A DNA stretch of 23,245 nt, from assembly GCA_934322085.1 (NCBI GenBank), contig CAKRGF010000038.1, forward strand, positions 1 through 23,245, given 5' to 3'. The translations under genes were made by a program, and so were the position numbers. The stretch is from an uncultured Eubacterium sp. (lineage in GTDB: Bacteria > Bacillota > Clostridia > Lachnospirales > Lachnospiraceae). The notes under the pieces were generated by a model. It was not told where the DNA came from. It worked only from the letters and a program-made list of their open reading frames with translations, and ran no database searches. Below are positions 1-7,557 of the stretch, one piece after another (position 1 is the stretch's first letter; every line of letters begins with the position of its first letter).

Positions 1-22
1 CCAAAAGAAAGGTGGATATACA

Positions 23-382
23 ATGGATATTGAATTAGGTGAAGTTCAGGCAAAGTTTGCTGACATAATATGGGAGAAAGAACCGATATTATCAGGCGAA
101 TTGACCAAAATTTGTGAGAAAGAACTGGGATGGAAGAAATCAACTACCTACACAGTTCTAAAAAAATTATGCGAGAAAGGAATTTTTCAGAATATCAACG
201 GAACAGTAACATCGACAATTTCCAAAGATGCATTCTATTTTGCTAAGAGTGAGAAATTTGTAAATGAAAACTATAAGGGGTCAATACCTTCATTTTTAGC
301 GGCATTTACAAGTAGAAATAAACTATCACCAAAAGATATTGGCGAGATTCAGAAGATGATTGACAAAATCAGGGAGGGTTAG
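23..382 (+). CDS. BlaI/MecI/CopY-family winged-helix repressor
   Basis: The 119-aa product has the layout of the BlaI/MecI family. Residues 5-70 form the N-terminal winged helix, including the recognition-helix region with K-S-T-T-Y-T-V-L at 39-46. A C-terminal dimerisation helix follows. Family members are cytoplasmic repressors released when a membrane metallopeptidase partner is activated. The partner gene begins 2 bases after this stop, so the two are translationally coupled. An AAAGGTGG Shine-Dalgarno site lies just before the ATG. Where BlaI is cleaved (Asn-Phe in the staphylococcal protein), this protein appears to have Ala94-Phe95, so the inactivation step may differ. The promoter and operator lie before the window start. 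The target genes are not visible, and nothing in the window is an obvious beta-lactamase. Confidence 0.88.
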   Translation: MDIELGEVQAKFADIIWEKEPILSGELTKICEKELGWKKSTTYTVLKKLCEKGIFQNINGTVTSTISKDAFYFAKSEKFVNENYKGSIPSFLAAFTSRNKLSPKDIGEIQKMIDKIREG

Positions 383-384
383 GT

Positions 385-2214
385 ATGAGAGAGCTATTTG
401 CTACGATTCTTGATAATGCATGGGTTGTAAGTATTATGATTTTGGTTATTGTTCTCATTCGTACTTTTATGAAGAAAATGCCAAAGTTTATATATCCGCT
501 ATTGTGGGGATTGGTTGCGGTAAAATTATTACTTCCCTATGATATTCATAGTTCATTTGGAATGCTTCCAAGCGATAAGACAATAGAATACAGCGGGAAG
601 GAGAACGCACCTGTTATAGTAAAAATGGGATTGCGCATTGTAGACGAGAGAGTAAATAATTTCTTGGAAAATACAGATTCATCATCGGCATCTTCAACGA
701 AATGGAACTATTATGATATATGTATTTATATTTGGCTGGCAGAAATTATGATACTGCTCATATATATGCTTGTTTCATACATTATGATACATAAGGCAAC
801 TTCCCAGTCAGTTCTCATCGAAAAGAGAACTAGTATCTGCGATGAAATCGATAGTCCATTTTTATTAGGAATAATAAAACCGCATATATTTCTTCCGTCA
901 GGTATCAAGAAAGAGAACTATGAGTACATATTAGCACATGAGAATATGCACATAAAAAGAGGTGACCATATATGGAAAACACTGGGATTTTTTCTACTTA
1001 GTGTTTATTGGTTTAATCCATTTTGCTGGATTGCATATTATCTATTCTGCAAAGATGTTGAATTTGCATGTGATGAAAAAGTAATCAGCAGACGGGATTC
1101 CTTGTGGAGAGCGAATTACTGTCAGACTTTATTAGAATGTAGTTCGGATAGCAGAAAAATTATTTTTATTCCACTTGGATTCGGTGAGATAGAAGTAAAA
1201 GAAAGGGTGAAAAAAGTTATGACATATAAAAAAGCAAAAATAGGTCTTGTAGTCCTTCTTATAATTATTTGTGGCATCATTGTGGTATGTTTCGGAACAA
1301 GAAATGATAACTCGACAGCAGCAGAAAACACAGAGCAGCAGAAGAAAACTTCGGATATTGAAAGTACAAAATCAAATGAAATTGTGGGGCAGAAACCTAC
1401 GATAAACCTTGCCGATTATCCAGGTGCAGATGGAACAAAACTATATTACGCAGACGAAGGGAAAATTATTTTTGCCGATTATTATGGCCTATTTGTTTAC
1501 GATACGCAGAATCATAAATTTATACAGAGTGTTGATTTGAAACCAATAGGCTGCAACAAGACGCAGGGGGATGATGCGTGCGAAATAATGGTCAAAAAAG
1601 ATGGAAGCAAAGTATATCTGCATGTTATGTCGAATAAAGAAAATATGTATGAATACTCTGTTGATGATAATACTTTTGTACAGAAAAAATATGATGTTGA
1701 CGAGAACGACTTGTATAAAGGCATAACCAATGAAGAATGTTTTTTTACAACAAGTACAGGTAAGAAAAAATCATACTGTATCGTAAATAATTATCGTTCA
1801 CCATTAGCAGAGCTAGGATATGTATGTTATGATTCGGAAACAAATTATAATTTAGTATTTCCGCTATTTGTCGAAGACAATTTTAAAAATGCATCGTACT
1901 TCAATAGTTCGGACATATATGACATTATGCGAGCTGAAATCAATTACGAAGGAAAGCATTATGTATGTGAAGACAAGGAAGTGCTTGCTGATATTCAAAA
2001 CGGTTATGCAAATGCAAAAAAGGGATATGGAATGTCAGCCTGTCCATTTACATATGTCATGTACCTGACGAGAGCAGATGGAACCGTCGGAATGGTCATT
2101 CCGGCGATGGATAGCTGTAAGGCATGTATTATGGGTGACGGATGGTACGAACAAGATTCATTGTCAATGAGTATTTACGATATGATAAACAAGGGAATGT
2201 TTCAGGTTCAATAA
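385..2214 (+). CDS. BlaR1/MecR1-like M56 membrane metallopeptidase with unusual extracellular sensor
   Basis: The 609-aa membrane protein is an M56-family zinc metallopeptidase. Hydrophobic segments occupy the first 300 residues. The zinc motif is H185-E186-N-M-H189, followed by the E-F-A-C-D-E segment typical of the family. A last membrane helix at about 285-305 leads into a soluble C-terminal half (about 310-609), expected to be extracellular. In BlaR1 that half is a penicillin-binding sensor. Here I see no S-x-x-K active-site pattern. Instead there are short repeats rich in Tyr and Asp (for example L-Y-Y-A-D-E-G-K), suggesting a propeller-like or other ligand-binding domain. The role is inferred: sensing an external signal and triggering loss of the adjacent BlaI-type repressor. 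The ligand is unknown. Codon use is AT-rich compared with genes after 2,900. Confidence 0.85.
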   Translation: MRELFATILDNAWVVSIMILVIVLIRTFMKKMPKFIYPLLWGLVAVKLLLPYDIHSSFGMLPSDKTIEYSGKENAPVIVKMGLRIVDERVNNFLENTDSSSASSTKWNYYDICIYIWLAEIMILLIYMLVSYIMIHKATSQSVLIEKRTSICDEIDSPFLLGIIKPHIFLPSGIKKENYEYILAHENMHIKRGDHIWKTLGFFLLSVYWFNPFCWIAYYLFCKDVEFACDEKVISRRDSLWRANYCQTLLECSSDSRKIIFIPLGFGEIEVKERVKKVMTYKKAKIGLVVLLIIICGIIVVCFGTRNDNSTAAENTEQQKKTSDIESTKSNEIVGQKPTINLADYPGADGTKLYYADEGKIIFADYYGLFVYDTQNHKFIQSVDLKPIGCNKTQGDDACEIMVKKDGSKVYLHVMSNKENMYEYSVDDNTFVQKKYDVDENDLYKGITNEECFFTTSTGKKKSYCIVNNYRSPLAELGYVCYDSETNYNLVFPLFVEDNFKNASYFNSSDIYDIMRAEINYEGKHYVCEDKEVLADIQNGYANAKKGYGMSACPFTYVMYLTRADGTVGMVIPAMDSCKACIMGDGWYEQDSLSMSIYDMINKGMFQVQ

Positions 2215-2249
2215 TTTAATTGGCTCCAACCCTGCCTTCCCCATATGAT

Positions 2250-2429
2250 GTGTTATCTTTTTTGTTTTCCGTAATTCAGTAGAAAAGCTTTGTGACAAGT
2301 GGGTTTTGAGTACGTCGGTATGAGGCACTGGTAGTTTCAGTGCCCATACCGCTACGCACTCAACGAGCGGGAGCGCCCACGAGACGCAAAGTTTTTCTAC
2401 TGAATTACGGAAAACAAAAAAAATAACAC
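2250..2429. repeat. 180 bp palindromic dispersed repeat, copy 1
   Basis: The two ends (2250-2292 and about 2387-2429) are nearly perfect inverted repeats of about 43 bases, containing TTTTTTG-TTTTCCGTAATT and its complement. Inside, further complementary blocks nest: GTGGG/CCCAC, GAGT/ACTC, CGGTATG/CATACCG and GGCACTG/CAGTGCC around a GTAGTTT loop. The whole element can fold into one long hairpin with a few bulges. The T-run is at the 5' end and the A-run at the 3' end on both strands, opposite to an intrinsic terminator. A second copy in inverted orientation lies at 23091-23245. It is flanked by TA dinucleotides if the ends are set at 2256 and 2423, which would suit a TA-targeting MITE, but this is not proven. 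No protein is encoded. Confidence 0.9.
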
Positions 2430-2432
2430 CCC

Positions 2433-2461
2433 TTGAAAATCCCCCCCACATAAGCTATGAT
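2433..2461 (+). promoter_or_regulatory. Sigma-70-type promoter for the DUF4870-like gene
   Basis: TTGAAA at 2433-2438 and TATGAT at 2456-2461 are separated by 17 bases and point at the gene starting at 2515. The -35 box begins 4 bases after the end of the palindromic repeat, so the A-run of the repeat occupies the place of an UP element. Confidence 0.65.
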
Positions 2462-2514
2462 AGTACCATACGAAACCAATTTCTGCTAAGACAGAATCGA
2501 AAGGAGTTTATTCA

Positions 2515-2883
2515 ATGAATGAAGAAAACATTGTTTTTAATTCAGAGGATGTACAAAATAACAAAGTTATGGGGATTTTAGCTTATTTCGGAATTCTTTT
2601 TCTGATTCCATTACTTGCAGCGAAAGATTCACAATATGCAAGATTCCATACAAATCAGGGAATTGTGCTTTTCATTTTCAGTGTAGCACTTAACATAATC
2701 AGCAATGGTATTTCCTTTGTAATCTCTGTTACAAGCTTCGGAATCTTATCCTTTGTGGGAACACTTATAACCGGACTGATTGGCTTGGTTTGTTTAGCAT
2801 TCGCCATTGTCGGCATTGTAAATGCCTGCTCCGGCGAGCCAAAGAAACTTCCGGTTATCGGAGGCATCACTCTTTACAAATAA
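2515..2883 (+). CDS. Small membrane protein, DUF4870/Tic20-like
   Basis: The 122-aa product has a short polar N-terminus followed by three hydrophobic segments (about residues 18-35, 45-72 and 78-103). It ends in a short polar tail. The pattern of a first helix with L-A-Y-F-G, then a charged loop with Y-A-R-F-H-x-N-Q-G, is characteristic of the DUF4870/Tic20-like family, whose function is unknown. The ATG is preceded by AAAGGAG with good spacing. The gene has its own promoter and a strong terminator, so it appears monocistronic unless transcription reads through into hydF. Confidence 0.8.
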   Translation: MNEENIVFNSEDVQNNKVMGILAYFGILFLIPLLAAKDSQYARFHTNQGIVLFIFSVALNIISNGISFVISVTSFGILSFVGTLITGLIGLVCLAFAIVGIVNACSGEPKKLPVIGGITLYK

Positions 2884-2905
2884 TAAACAGTTATCATAGT
2901 AGACC

Positions 2906-2938
2906 AAAGGCGGTTATCTTACGGGATACCGCCTTTTT
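2906..2938 (+). terminator. Intrinsic terminator or attenuator between DUF4870-like gene and hydF
   Basis: AAAGGCGGT at 2906-2914 pairs with ACCGCCTTT at 2928-2936, and inner TATC/GATA pairs extend the stem. A T-run ends at 2938. The Shine-Dalgarno site of hydF begins within a few bases, which leaves no space for a promoter after the hairpin. Confidence 0.85.
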
Positions 2939-2956
2939 GAGAAAGGATGACAGATT

Positions 2957-4162
2957 ATGTCAATGAACACAACACCAAAAGGAGAACGAATCCACATCGC
3001 TTTATTTGGACGGCGAAACGCCGGAAAATCAAGTCTTATTAACGCCATAACCGGACAGGACTTAGCCATTGTCTCCGATGTACTGGGAACGACAACCGAC
3101 CCGGTTTACAAAGCAATGGAAATTTTGCCGCTTGGCCCGGTTATGCTAATCGACACACCGGGACTTGACGATGAAGGAGTATTGGGCGAAGAACGCATTA
3201 AGAAGGCACGAAGCGTTTTGAATAAAACCGACTTAGCGTTAATAATTGCCGATGGAAATGAGGCAGCAAAAGATTTTTCTTTTGAGCACCAGATTCTTGC
3301 CCTGACAAAAAAGAAAAATATTCCTTCGATTGTCGTGTTAAACAAACAGGATTTATGGGCTGAAAATGAAGCTGCAATTCAAGCATATGGAGATTTATGT
3401 GTTAGTTCCAAAACGGGGTATCACATTCATGAATTGAAAGAACTTATGACAACAAAACTGCCGACAGATGACCAGACCGGAAAAATCGTTGGTGATTTGC
3501 TCTCCCCACTTGATTTTGTCGTTCTTGTCGTTCCGATTGACTCCGCAGCTCCAAAGGGCCGCCTGATTCTGCCGCAGCAGCAGGTAATTCGAGATGTGCT
3601 GGAATCCGGTGCGACCGCTATTGTATGCCGGGATACCGAACTTGCGGACACTTTGAAAAAACTGGGGCAGCCGCCAAAACTTGTCATTACGGACTCCCAG
3701 GCATTTGCAAGTGTATCAAAAGACACGCCAAAAAATATTCCGCTTACTTCTTTCTCGATTCTTTTTTCCCGTTATAAGGGAGATTTGCAGACACAGATTG
3801 ATGGAGTAAAAATGCTTGATAAATTAAAAGACGGCGACACAATTCTGATGGCAGAGGGATGTACACACCACAGACAGTGCGATGACATCGGAACGGTAAA
3901 ACTGCCACGCTGGATTTCCGAGTACACCGGTAAAAAATTAAACTTTGCCACATCAAGCGGCGGTGGATTTCCGGAAAATTTGAGTCCGTACCGGCTGATT
4001 GTCCACTGTGGCGGATGCACCTTAAGCAAGCGGGAAATGGCATTTCGCATCGCCGAGGCAAAAGACCAGAATGTCCCAATTGTCAACTATGGCACGATGA
4101 TTGCACAATTAAAGGGCGTACTCAAAAGAAGTATCGCCCCATTTGCTGATGAGTTATCGTAA
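2957..4162 (+). CDS. hydF: [FeFe]-hydrogenase H-cluster maturation GTPase HydF
   Basis: The 401-aa protein matches HydF in length and layout. HydF is the cytoplasmic scaffold on which the 2Fe subcluster made with HydE and HydG is assembled before transfer to the hydrogenase. The N-terminal GTPase domain shows G18-R-R-N-A-G-K-S (P-loop), D66-T-P-G and N129-K-Q-D. The C-terminal iron-sulfur site shows His304 and H350-C351-G-G-C354, matching the HydF pattern of a distant His plus HCxxC. A GAAAGGATG ribosome site precedes the ATG, and a second in-frame ATG lies 6 bases later. The partners hydE and hydG and the hydrogenase itself are not in the window. The 3' end overlaps the convergent GGDEF gene by 9 bases. 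Confidence 0.95.
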   Translation: MSMNTTPKGERIHIALFGRRNAGKSSLINAITGQDLAIVSDVLGTTTDPVYKAMEILPLGPVMLIDTPGLDDEGVLGEERIKKARSVLNKTDLALIIADGNEAAKDFSFEHQILALTKKKNIPSIVVLNKQDLWAENEAAIQAYGDLCVSSKTGYHIHELKELMTTKLPTDDQTGKIVGDLLSPLDFVVLVVPIDSAAPKGRLILPQQQVIRDVLESGATAIVCRDTELADTLKKLGQPPKLVITDSQAFASVSKDTPKNIPLTSFSILFSRYKGDLQTQIDGVKMLDKLKDGDTILMAEGCTHHRQCDDIGTVKLPRWISEYTGKKLNFATSSGGGFPENLSPYRLIVHCGGCTLSKREMAFRIAEAKDQNVPIVNYGTMIAQLKGVLKRSIAPFADELS

Positions 4163-6055
4163 TGCCTCGCCACGGTTAATTTTATTAATTACTTTATTCC
4201 GATACATGATTTCATCACTTTCTTTAATGAAAATTTCCATGGTATCCTGCTGCGAAGGAACGCGGCAGGCATACCCATAACTGGCGTGAATATCATATTC
4301 TTTACCGCCGCTTTCATTGAACGTATCCAGATAAGCAACCAATTCTTCCAGATAATGAACACCCTCATTTTCTGCAATATCTTCGGCAATGATTTCAAAT
4401 TCATCACCACCGGTACGTGCCTGAATCACCGCATCCGGACATGCATGATAAATCGCTTCGCGCACTTTTTTCAACGCATAATCGCCTTCGATGTGGCCGT
4501 AATTGTCGTTAATCTGTTTCATGCCATCCATATCAATAATCGCAAGGAAAATCTGCTTTCCCTCCTCTTTTGCCTTTTCAAACATCGGATTCCCGCGATT
4601 TTCAAATCCGCGTCGGTTGTACATCCCGGTCAGCGCATCGCGGTCATACATTTCTTCCAGTTTTACAACAAGTTTCTGCATTTTCTGATATGCCATAATG
4701 TCCTGAAGAAGATTACCGATAATAATGTTCCAATACATATACAGCCGTCCCGTCGTTTCGACATCTATAAATTGCAGCGCCTCATAGCCAAAACATAAAT
4801 CCTGAAAATGAAGCGGTGCCAAAAACCACATCTGCGGCTCTTCGCTGCTCATGCATTTAGGAATCAGTTCTCTGCGGTCAAAACGTTCTCTCGTTGGGCT
4901 GATATTTTCCCGATTACGAATAGCAATCGGCATTTCCATTTTATCGGTAAAGCCTTTGAACTCTTTTTTTTCCAGCCAGCCCTCACACAAACACATGCAG
5001 TAATCTTTAAAGCCTTCAATATTATAAATATAACGTCCGATTTTCTGTCCGACTTCATCAATCGTATGACATTCACTCATATGAATCGACATAAAATGAA
5101 ACTGCATTTCACGGTTCTGGCTGATGTTATCCGTTTCGTACATGCGCTGACGTATTTGCATGACTTCCTGTCCCTCACTTGCCATACAGCCACATGATTC
5201 CCGTGGCTGCAAAACAGCGTCAAAAAACACATTCTCCACTTTTTCCGGGCAATCCTGCTTTTTATCAATAATTTGTACTGCCCGCCTGCCCATTTCAAAA
5301 AACGGAACTGTCGCCGTCGTAATACATGGGGTAAAGGAAAGTGTACTGCGCATACCGTCGTATCCACTCACTGCAATATCCTGAGGAATCCGATACCCAC
5401 GCCGAATAAGTTCACTGGCAACGGCTGTCGCCATATAATCATTGGCGCAGATAATTCCCTCCGGCTGTGGCTCACCCTCTGCTAAAAACCAGTCACATGC
5501 CTCTTTACCTTTATTTTTCCAAAAATCTCCATAAAAAATCTGATGCTCACCATAGGAAAGTCCATATTCATCCATTTTACGTTTAAAGCAAAGAAGCCTC
5601 TCCTGTGCATCCCAGTGGTCTTTTGGTCCTGTCATAAAACACAGCTTTTTCATCCCATGTTCTTTAACAAAATGGTCAATCAGCCCTTCCATACAGCTGC
5701 CGTTATCCACAAGCAGATTATTTGCTCCGACCAAAAGTTCGCGGATACTGATAATCGGACAATGGCAGCGCTCTCTTATGTTCTTAATAACATGCTCTCT
5801 GCTGTCGATTTCCTCCATCGTATCAAGCGCTAAAACAACACCGTCTAACTCTTCGTAAGGCGGCAATTCCCACAATGTCTGATCTCCGATAAAATAGCGG
5901 TGGTTCTGTCCATAATTACCATAATCGGAAAACACAGCAACATTATAACCAAGTTCCTTTGCCCTGGTAATAATTCCCTGACATAGGCGATTTTGAAATT
6001 CGCCCGCAGAACGCTCCAAAAACACACCAATCGTTTTTCGACTATTATGAAACAT
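4154..6055 (-). CDS. LacI-type periplasmic-binding-like sensor fused to GGDEF diguanylate cyclase
   Basis: The 633-aa protein has no membrane segment or signal peptide and should be cytoplasmic. Residues 7-290 resemble the ligand-binding half of LacI/GalR regulators (for example the I-C-A-N-D-Y-M-A-T-A-V-A stretch at 202-213, then V-S-G-Y-D-G at 229-234). The N-terminal DNA-binding helices are absent. A GAF-like linker spans about 310-455. A GGDEF domain runs from about 470 to 630 with D472-x-L-T-G and an intact G549-G-D-E-F553, so it should make cyclic di-GMP from GTP. An RxxD inhibitory site is not present at the usual distance before GGDEF. It starts 19 bases after the CCA transferase stop, with GGAGAGGGAG before the ATG, so the two share an operon. 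The ligand is unknown, possibly a sugar or nucleoside. Confidence 0.9.
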   Translation of the reverse strand: MFHNSRKTIGVFLERSAGEFQNRLCQGIITRAKELGYNVAVFSDYGNYGQNHRYFIGDQTLWELPPYEELDGVVLALDTMEEIDSREHVIKNIRERCHCPIISIRELLVGANNLLVDNGSCMEGLIDHFVKEHGMKKLCFMTGPKDHWDAQERLLCFKRKMDEYGLSYGEHQIFYGDFWKNKGKEACDWFLAEGEPQPEGIICANDYMATAVASELIRRGYRIPQDIAVSGYDGMRSTLSFTPCITTATVPFFEMGRRAVQIIDKKQDCPEKVENVFFDAVLQPRESCGCMASEGQEVMQIRQRMYETDNISQNREMQFHFMSIHMSECHTIDEVGQKIGRYIYNIEGFKDYCMCLCEGWLEKKEFKGFTDKMEMPIAIRNRENISPTRERFDRRELIPKCMSSEEPQMWFLAPLHFQDLCFGYEALQFIDVETTGRLYMYWNIIIGNLLQDIMAYQKMQKLVVKLEEMYDRDALTGMYNRRGFENRGNPMFEKAKEEGKQIFLAIIDMDGMKQINDNYGHIEGDYALKKVREAIYHACPDAVIQARTGGDEFEIIAEDIAENEGVHYLEELVAYLDTFNESGGKEYDIHASYGYACRVPSQQDTMEIFIKESDEIMYRNKVINKINRGEALR

Positions 6056-6074
6056 CGAATCACTCCCTCTCCGT

Positions 6075-7466
6075 TTATTTTTTCCACTCTTTCGCTAAAA
6101 AGAGCAGTTTCTCTTTCTCGTTATCTTCCGGATGCGCCAACACATGCTCCAATAACTGTTGCAACATTTCGCCAATTGCCGGTCCCGGTGTCATCCCCAT
6201 CTGTATCAACTCACGGCCGCCAATTGCTAAATCTTTCACACAGACTGCCTCGCCCGCCTCGCATATTTCCCGATAGCAGCGCTTCGCAGCCTCTAAGCGC
6301 ATCAGTTTTTCCTTTTGTTTATATTCACTCTGTGACAACAAATCCGCCTGCTGTAAAGTAAACAAAAGCGGCATTAAATCCGTCCCTGCCTGATTCATCA
6401 GCCGCCGCATCGCCTGCTTTGCTTTCTTCGGCTGCGGCTCATCTGACAAAACGCAGTTTTCATGACGTCTGTCGTGATAACGAATTAAAGTCGTTACCGT
6501 TGCCACGGTCTCATTATCAAATTTTAACCGGCGGAGAATTCCCCTCGCCTTCTTCGCTCCGTACTCCGGATGTTTATAAAAATGGGCAATTCCTTCGTCA
6601 TCAACTTGCTTGCAGTCTGGTTTTGCCACATCGTGAAAAAGTGCAGCATAAGCTAACATCACCCGCTCTTTTGCACGAAATCCTGCCTGCTCCGCCAAAA
6701 CATTAATATGAGAAATGGCCGCTAACGAATGATGTCCGACATCAAAACAGTGATGTGGATTTTCCTGCGTTGTAGCAAGCATTTTTTCAAGTTCCGGCAG
6801 AAAATATGCACTTAATCCCGTCTCCACGGCAAGCAGCAATTTATCACTTCCCTTTGAAACAATAAGCTTAGTAAGTTCTGTGCGGATTCTCTCGGCACTC
6901 ACATTTACCAAAGTCGGTGCTTTTTCCTTTATTGCCAAAAATGTTTTTTCTTCCAACTCAAACTGAAGCTGTCCGGCAAAGCGAATTCCTCGCAGCATTC
7001 GGAGCGCATCTTCGTCAAACCGCTCACTCGCCTCACCGACACAGCGGATTATTTTTTTTTCTAAATCTTCACGCCCTCCATATAAATCTACGATTCCAAC
7101 ACGCGGATTATACGCCATCGCATTAATTGTAAAATCACGGCGCTTTAAATCTTCATTCAAATTGGGCGTAAATAAAACTTCTTTCGGGTGGCGGTGGTCT
7201 TCATATTCGCCGTCCATGCGGTAGGTTGTCACTTCATAACCGTCATCACCAATCATGACCGTCACGGTTCCATGCTGGATTCCCGTATCAATGGTACGCC
7301 GAAAAAGGGCTTTCACCTGTATCGGATTCGCAGACGTTGTAATATCCCAGTCATCCGGTACGCGCCCCAAAAGTGTATCGCGGACACAGCCTCCCACGGC
7401 ATATGCCTCGTAACCATTTTCTTCTAATGTCTCAATAATCGATTTTACCTGTTCAGGAATTTTCAC
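6075..7466 (-). CDS. cca: CCA-adding tRNA nucleotidyltransferase with HD domain
   Basis: The product adds or repairs the 3' CCA of tRNAs. It is a class II nucleotidyltransferase of about 463 aa. The catalytic head shows G25-G26-x-x-R29-D30 and D39-W-D41. A neck region with the R-R-D-F-T-I-N-A motif follows. An HD domain (L-F-H-D-V-A-K-P) sits in the C-terminal half, typical of HD-containing bacterial forms. I chose the GTG at 7466 because GGGTGAT, a near-perfect Shine-Dalgarno sequence, precedes it by 3 bases. Upstream in-frame ATGs at 7484 and 7511 have poorer ribosome sites, and the first overlaps the -10 box. The gene is divergent from the TSCPD gene and leads an operon with the LacI/GGDEF fusion. 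Confidence 0.92.
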   Translation of the reverse strand: MKIPEQVKSIIETLEENGYEAYAVGGCVRDTLLGRVPDDWDITTSANPIQVKALFRRTIDTGIQHGTVTVMIGDDGYEVTTYRMDGEYEDHRHPKEVLFTPNLNEDLKRRDFTINAMAYNPRVGIVDLYGGREDLEKKIIRCVGEASERFDEDALRMLRGIRFAGQLQFELEEKTFLAIKEKAPTLVNVSAERIRTELTKLIVSKGSDKLLLAVETGLSAYFLPELEKMLATTQENPHHCFDVGHHSLAAISHINVLAEQAGFRAKERVMLAYAALFHDVAKPDCKQVDDEGIAHFYKHPEYGAKKARGILRRLKFDNETVATVTTLIRYHDRRHENCVLSDEPQPKKAKQAMRRLMNQAGTDLMPLLFTLQQADLLSQSEYKQKEKLMRLEAAKRCYREICEAGEAVCVKDLAIGGRELIQMGMTPGPAIGEMLQQLLEHVLAHPEDNEKEKLLFLAKEWKK

Positions 7467-7482
7467 GTTATCACCCAAACAC

Positions 7483-7511
7483 ATTATACAGCTTTTTCCT
7501 TTGACAAACAA
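7483..7511 (-). promoter_or_regulatory. Sigma-70-type promoter for cca operon
   Basis: On the minus strand TTGTTT (7511-7506) and a perfect TATAAT (7488-7483) are 17 bases apart. The expected start near 7476 gives a leader of only about 10 bases before the GTG, which is mostly the ribosome site. Its -35 box shares a base with the -35 box of the divergent promoter. Confidence 0.6.
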
Positions 7512-7529
7512 GCATATTTTCGCTACAAT
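7501..7529 (+). promoter_or_regulatory. Sigma-70-type promoter for the TSCPD gene
   Basis: Perfect TTGACA at 7501-7506 and TACAAT at 7524-7529 are separated by 17 bases. They lie upstream of an AGGAGG ribosome site at 7544-7549 and the ATG at 7558. Confidence 0.8.
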
Positions 7530-7557
7530 GTAGAGCGAAGGAAAGGAGGGAAGGATA

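Noticed and set aside
2250..2429. The palindrome as a bidirectional terminator for the blaR1-like gene
   Set aside because: The runs flanking the stem are T at the 5' side and A at the 3' side on both strands, the reverse of an intrinsic terminator.
2164..2451. Open frame of 95 aa across the palindrome, with a similar one at 22997-23212
   Set aside because: They share residues only because the DNA repeat is shared. No ribosome sites are seen and composition is not protein-like.
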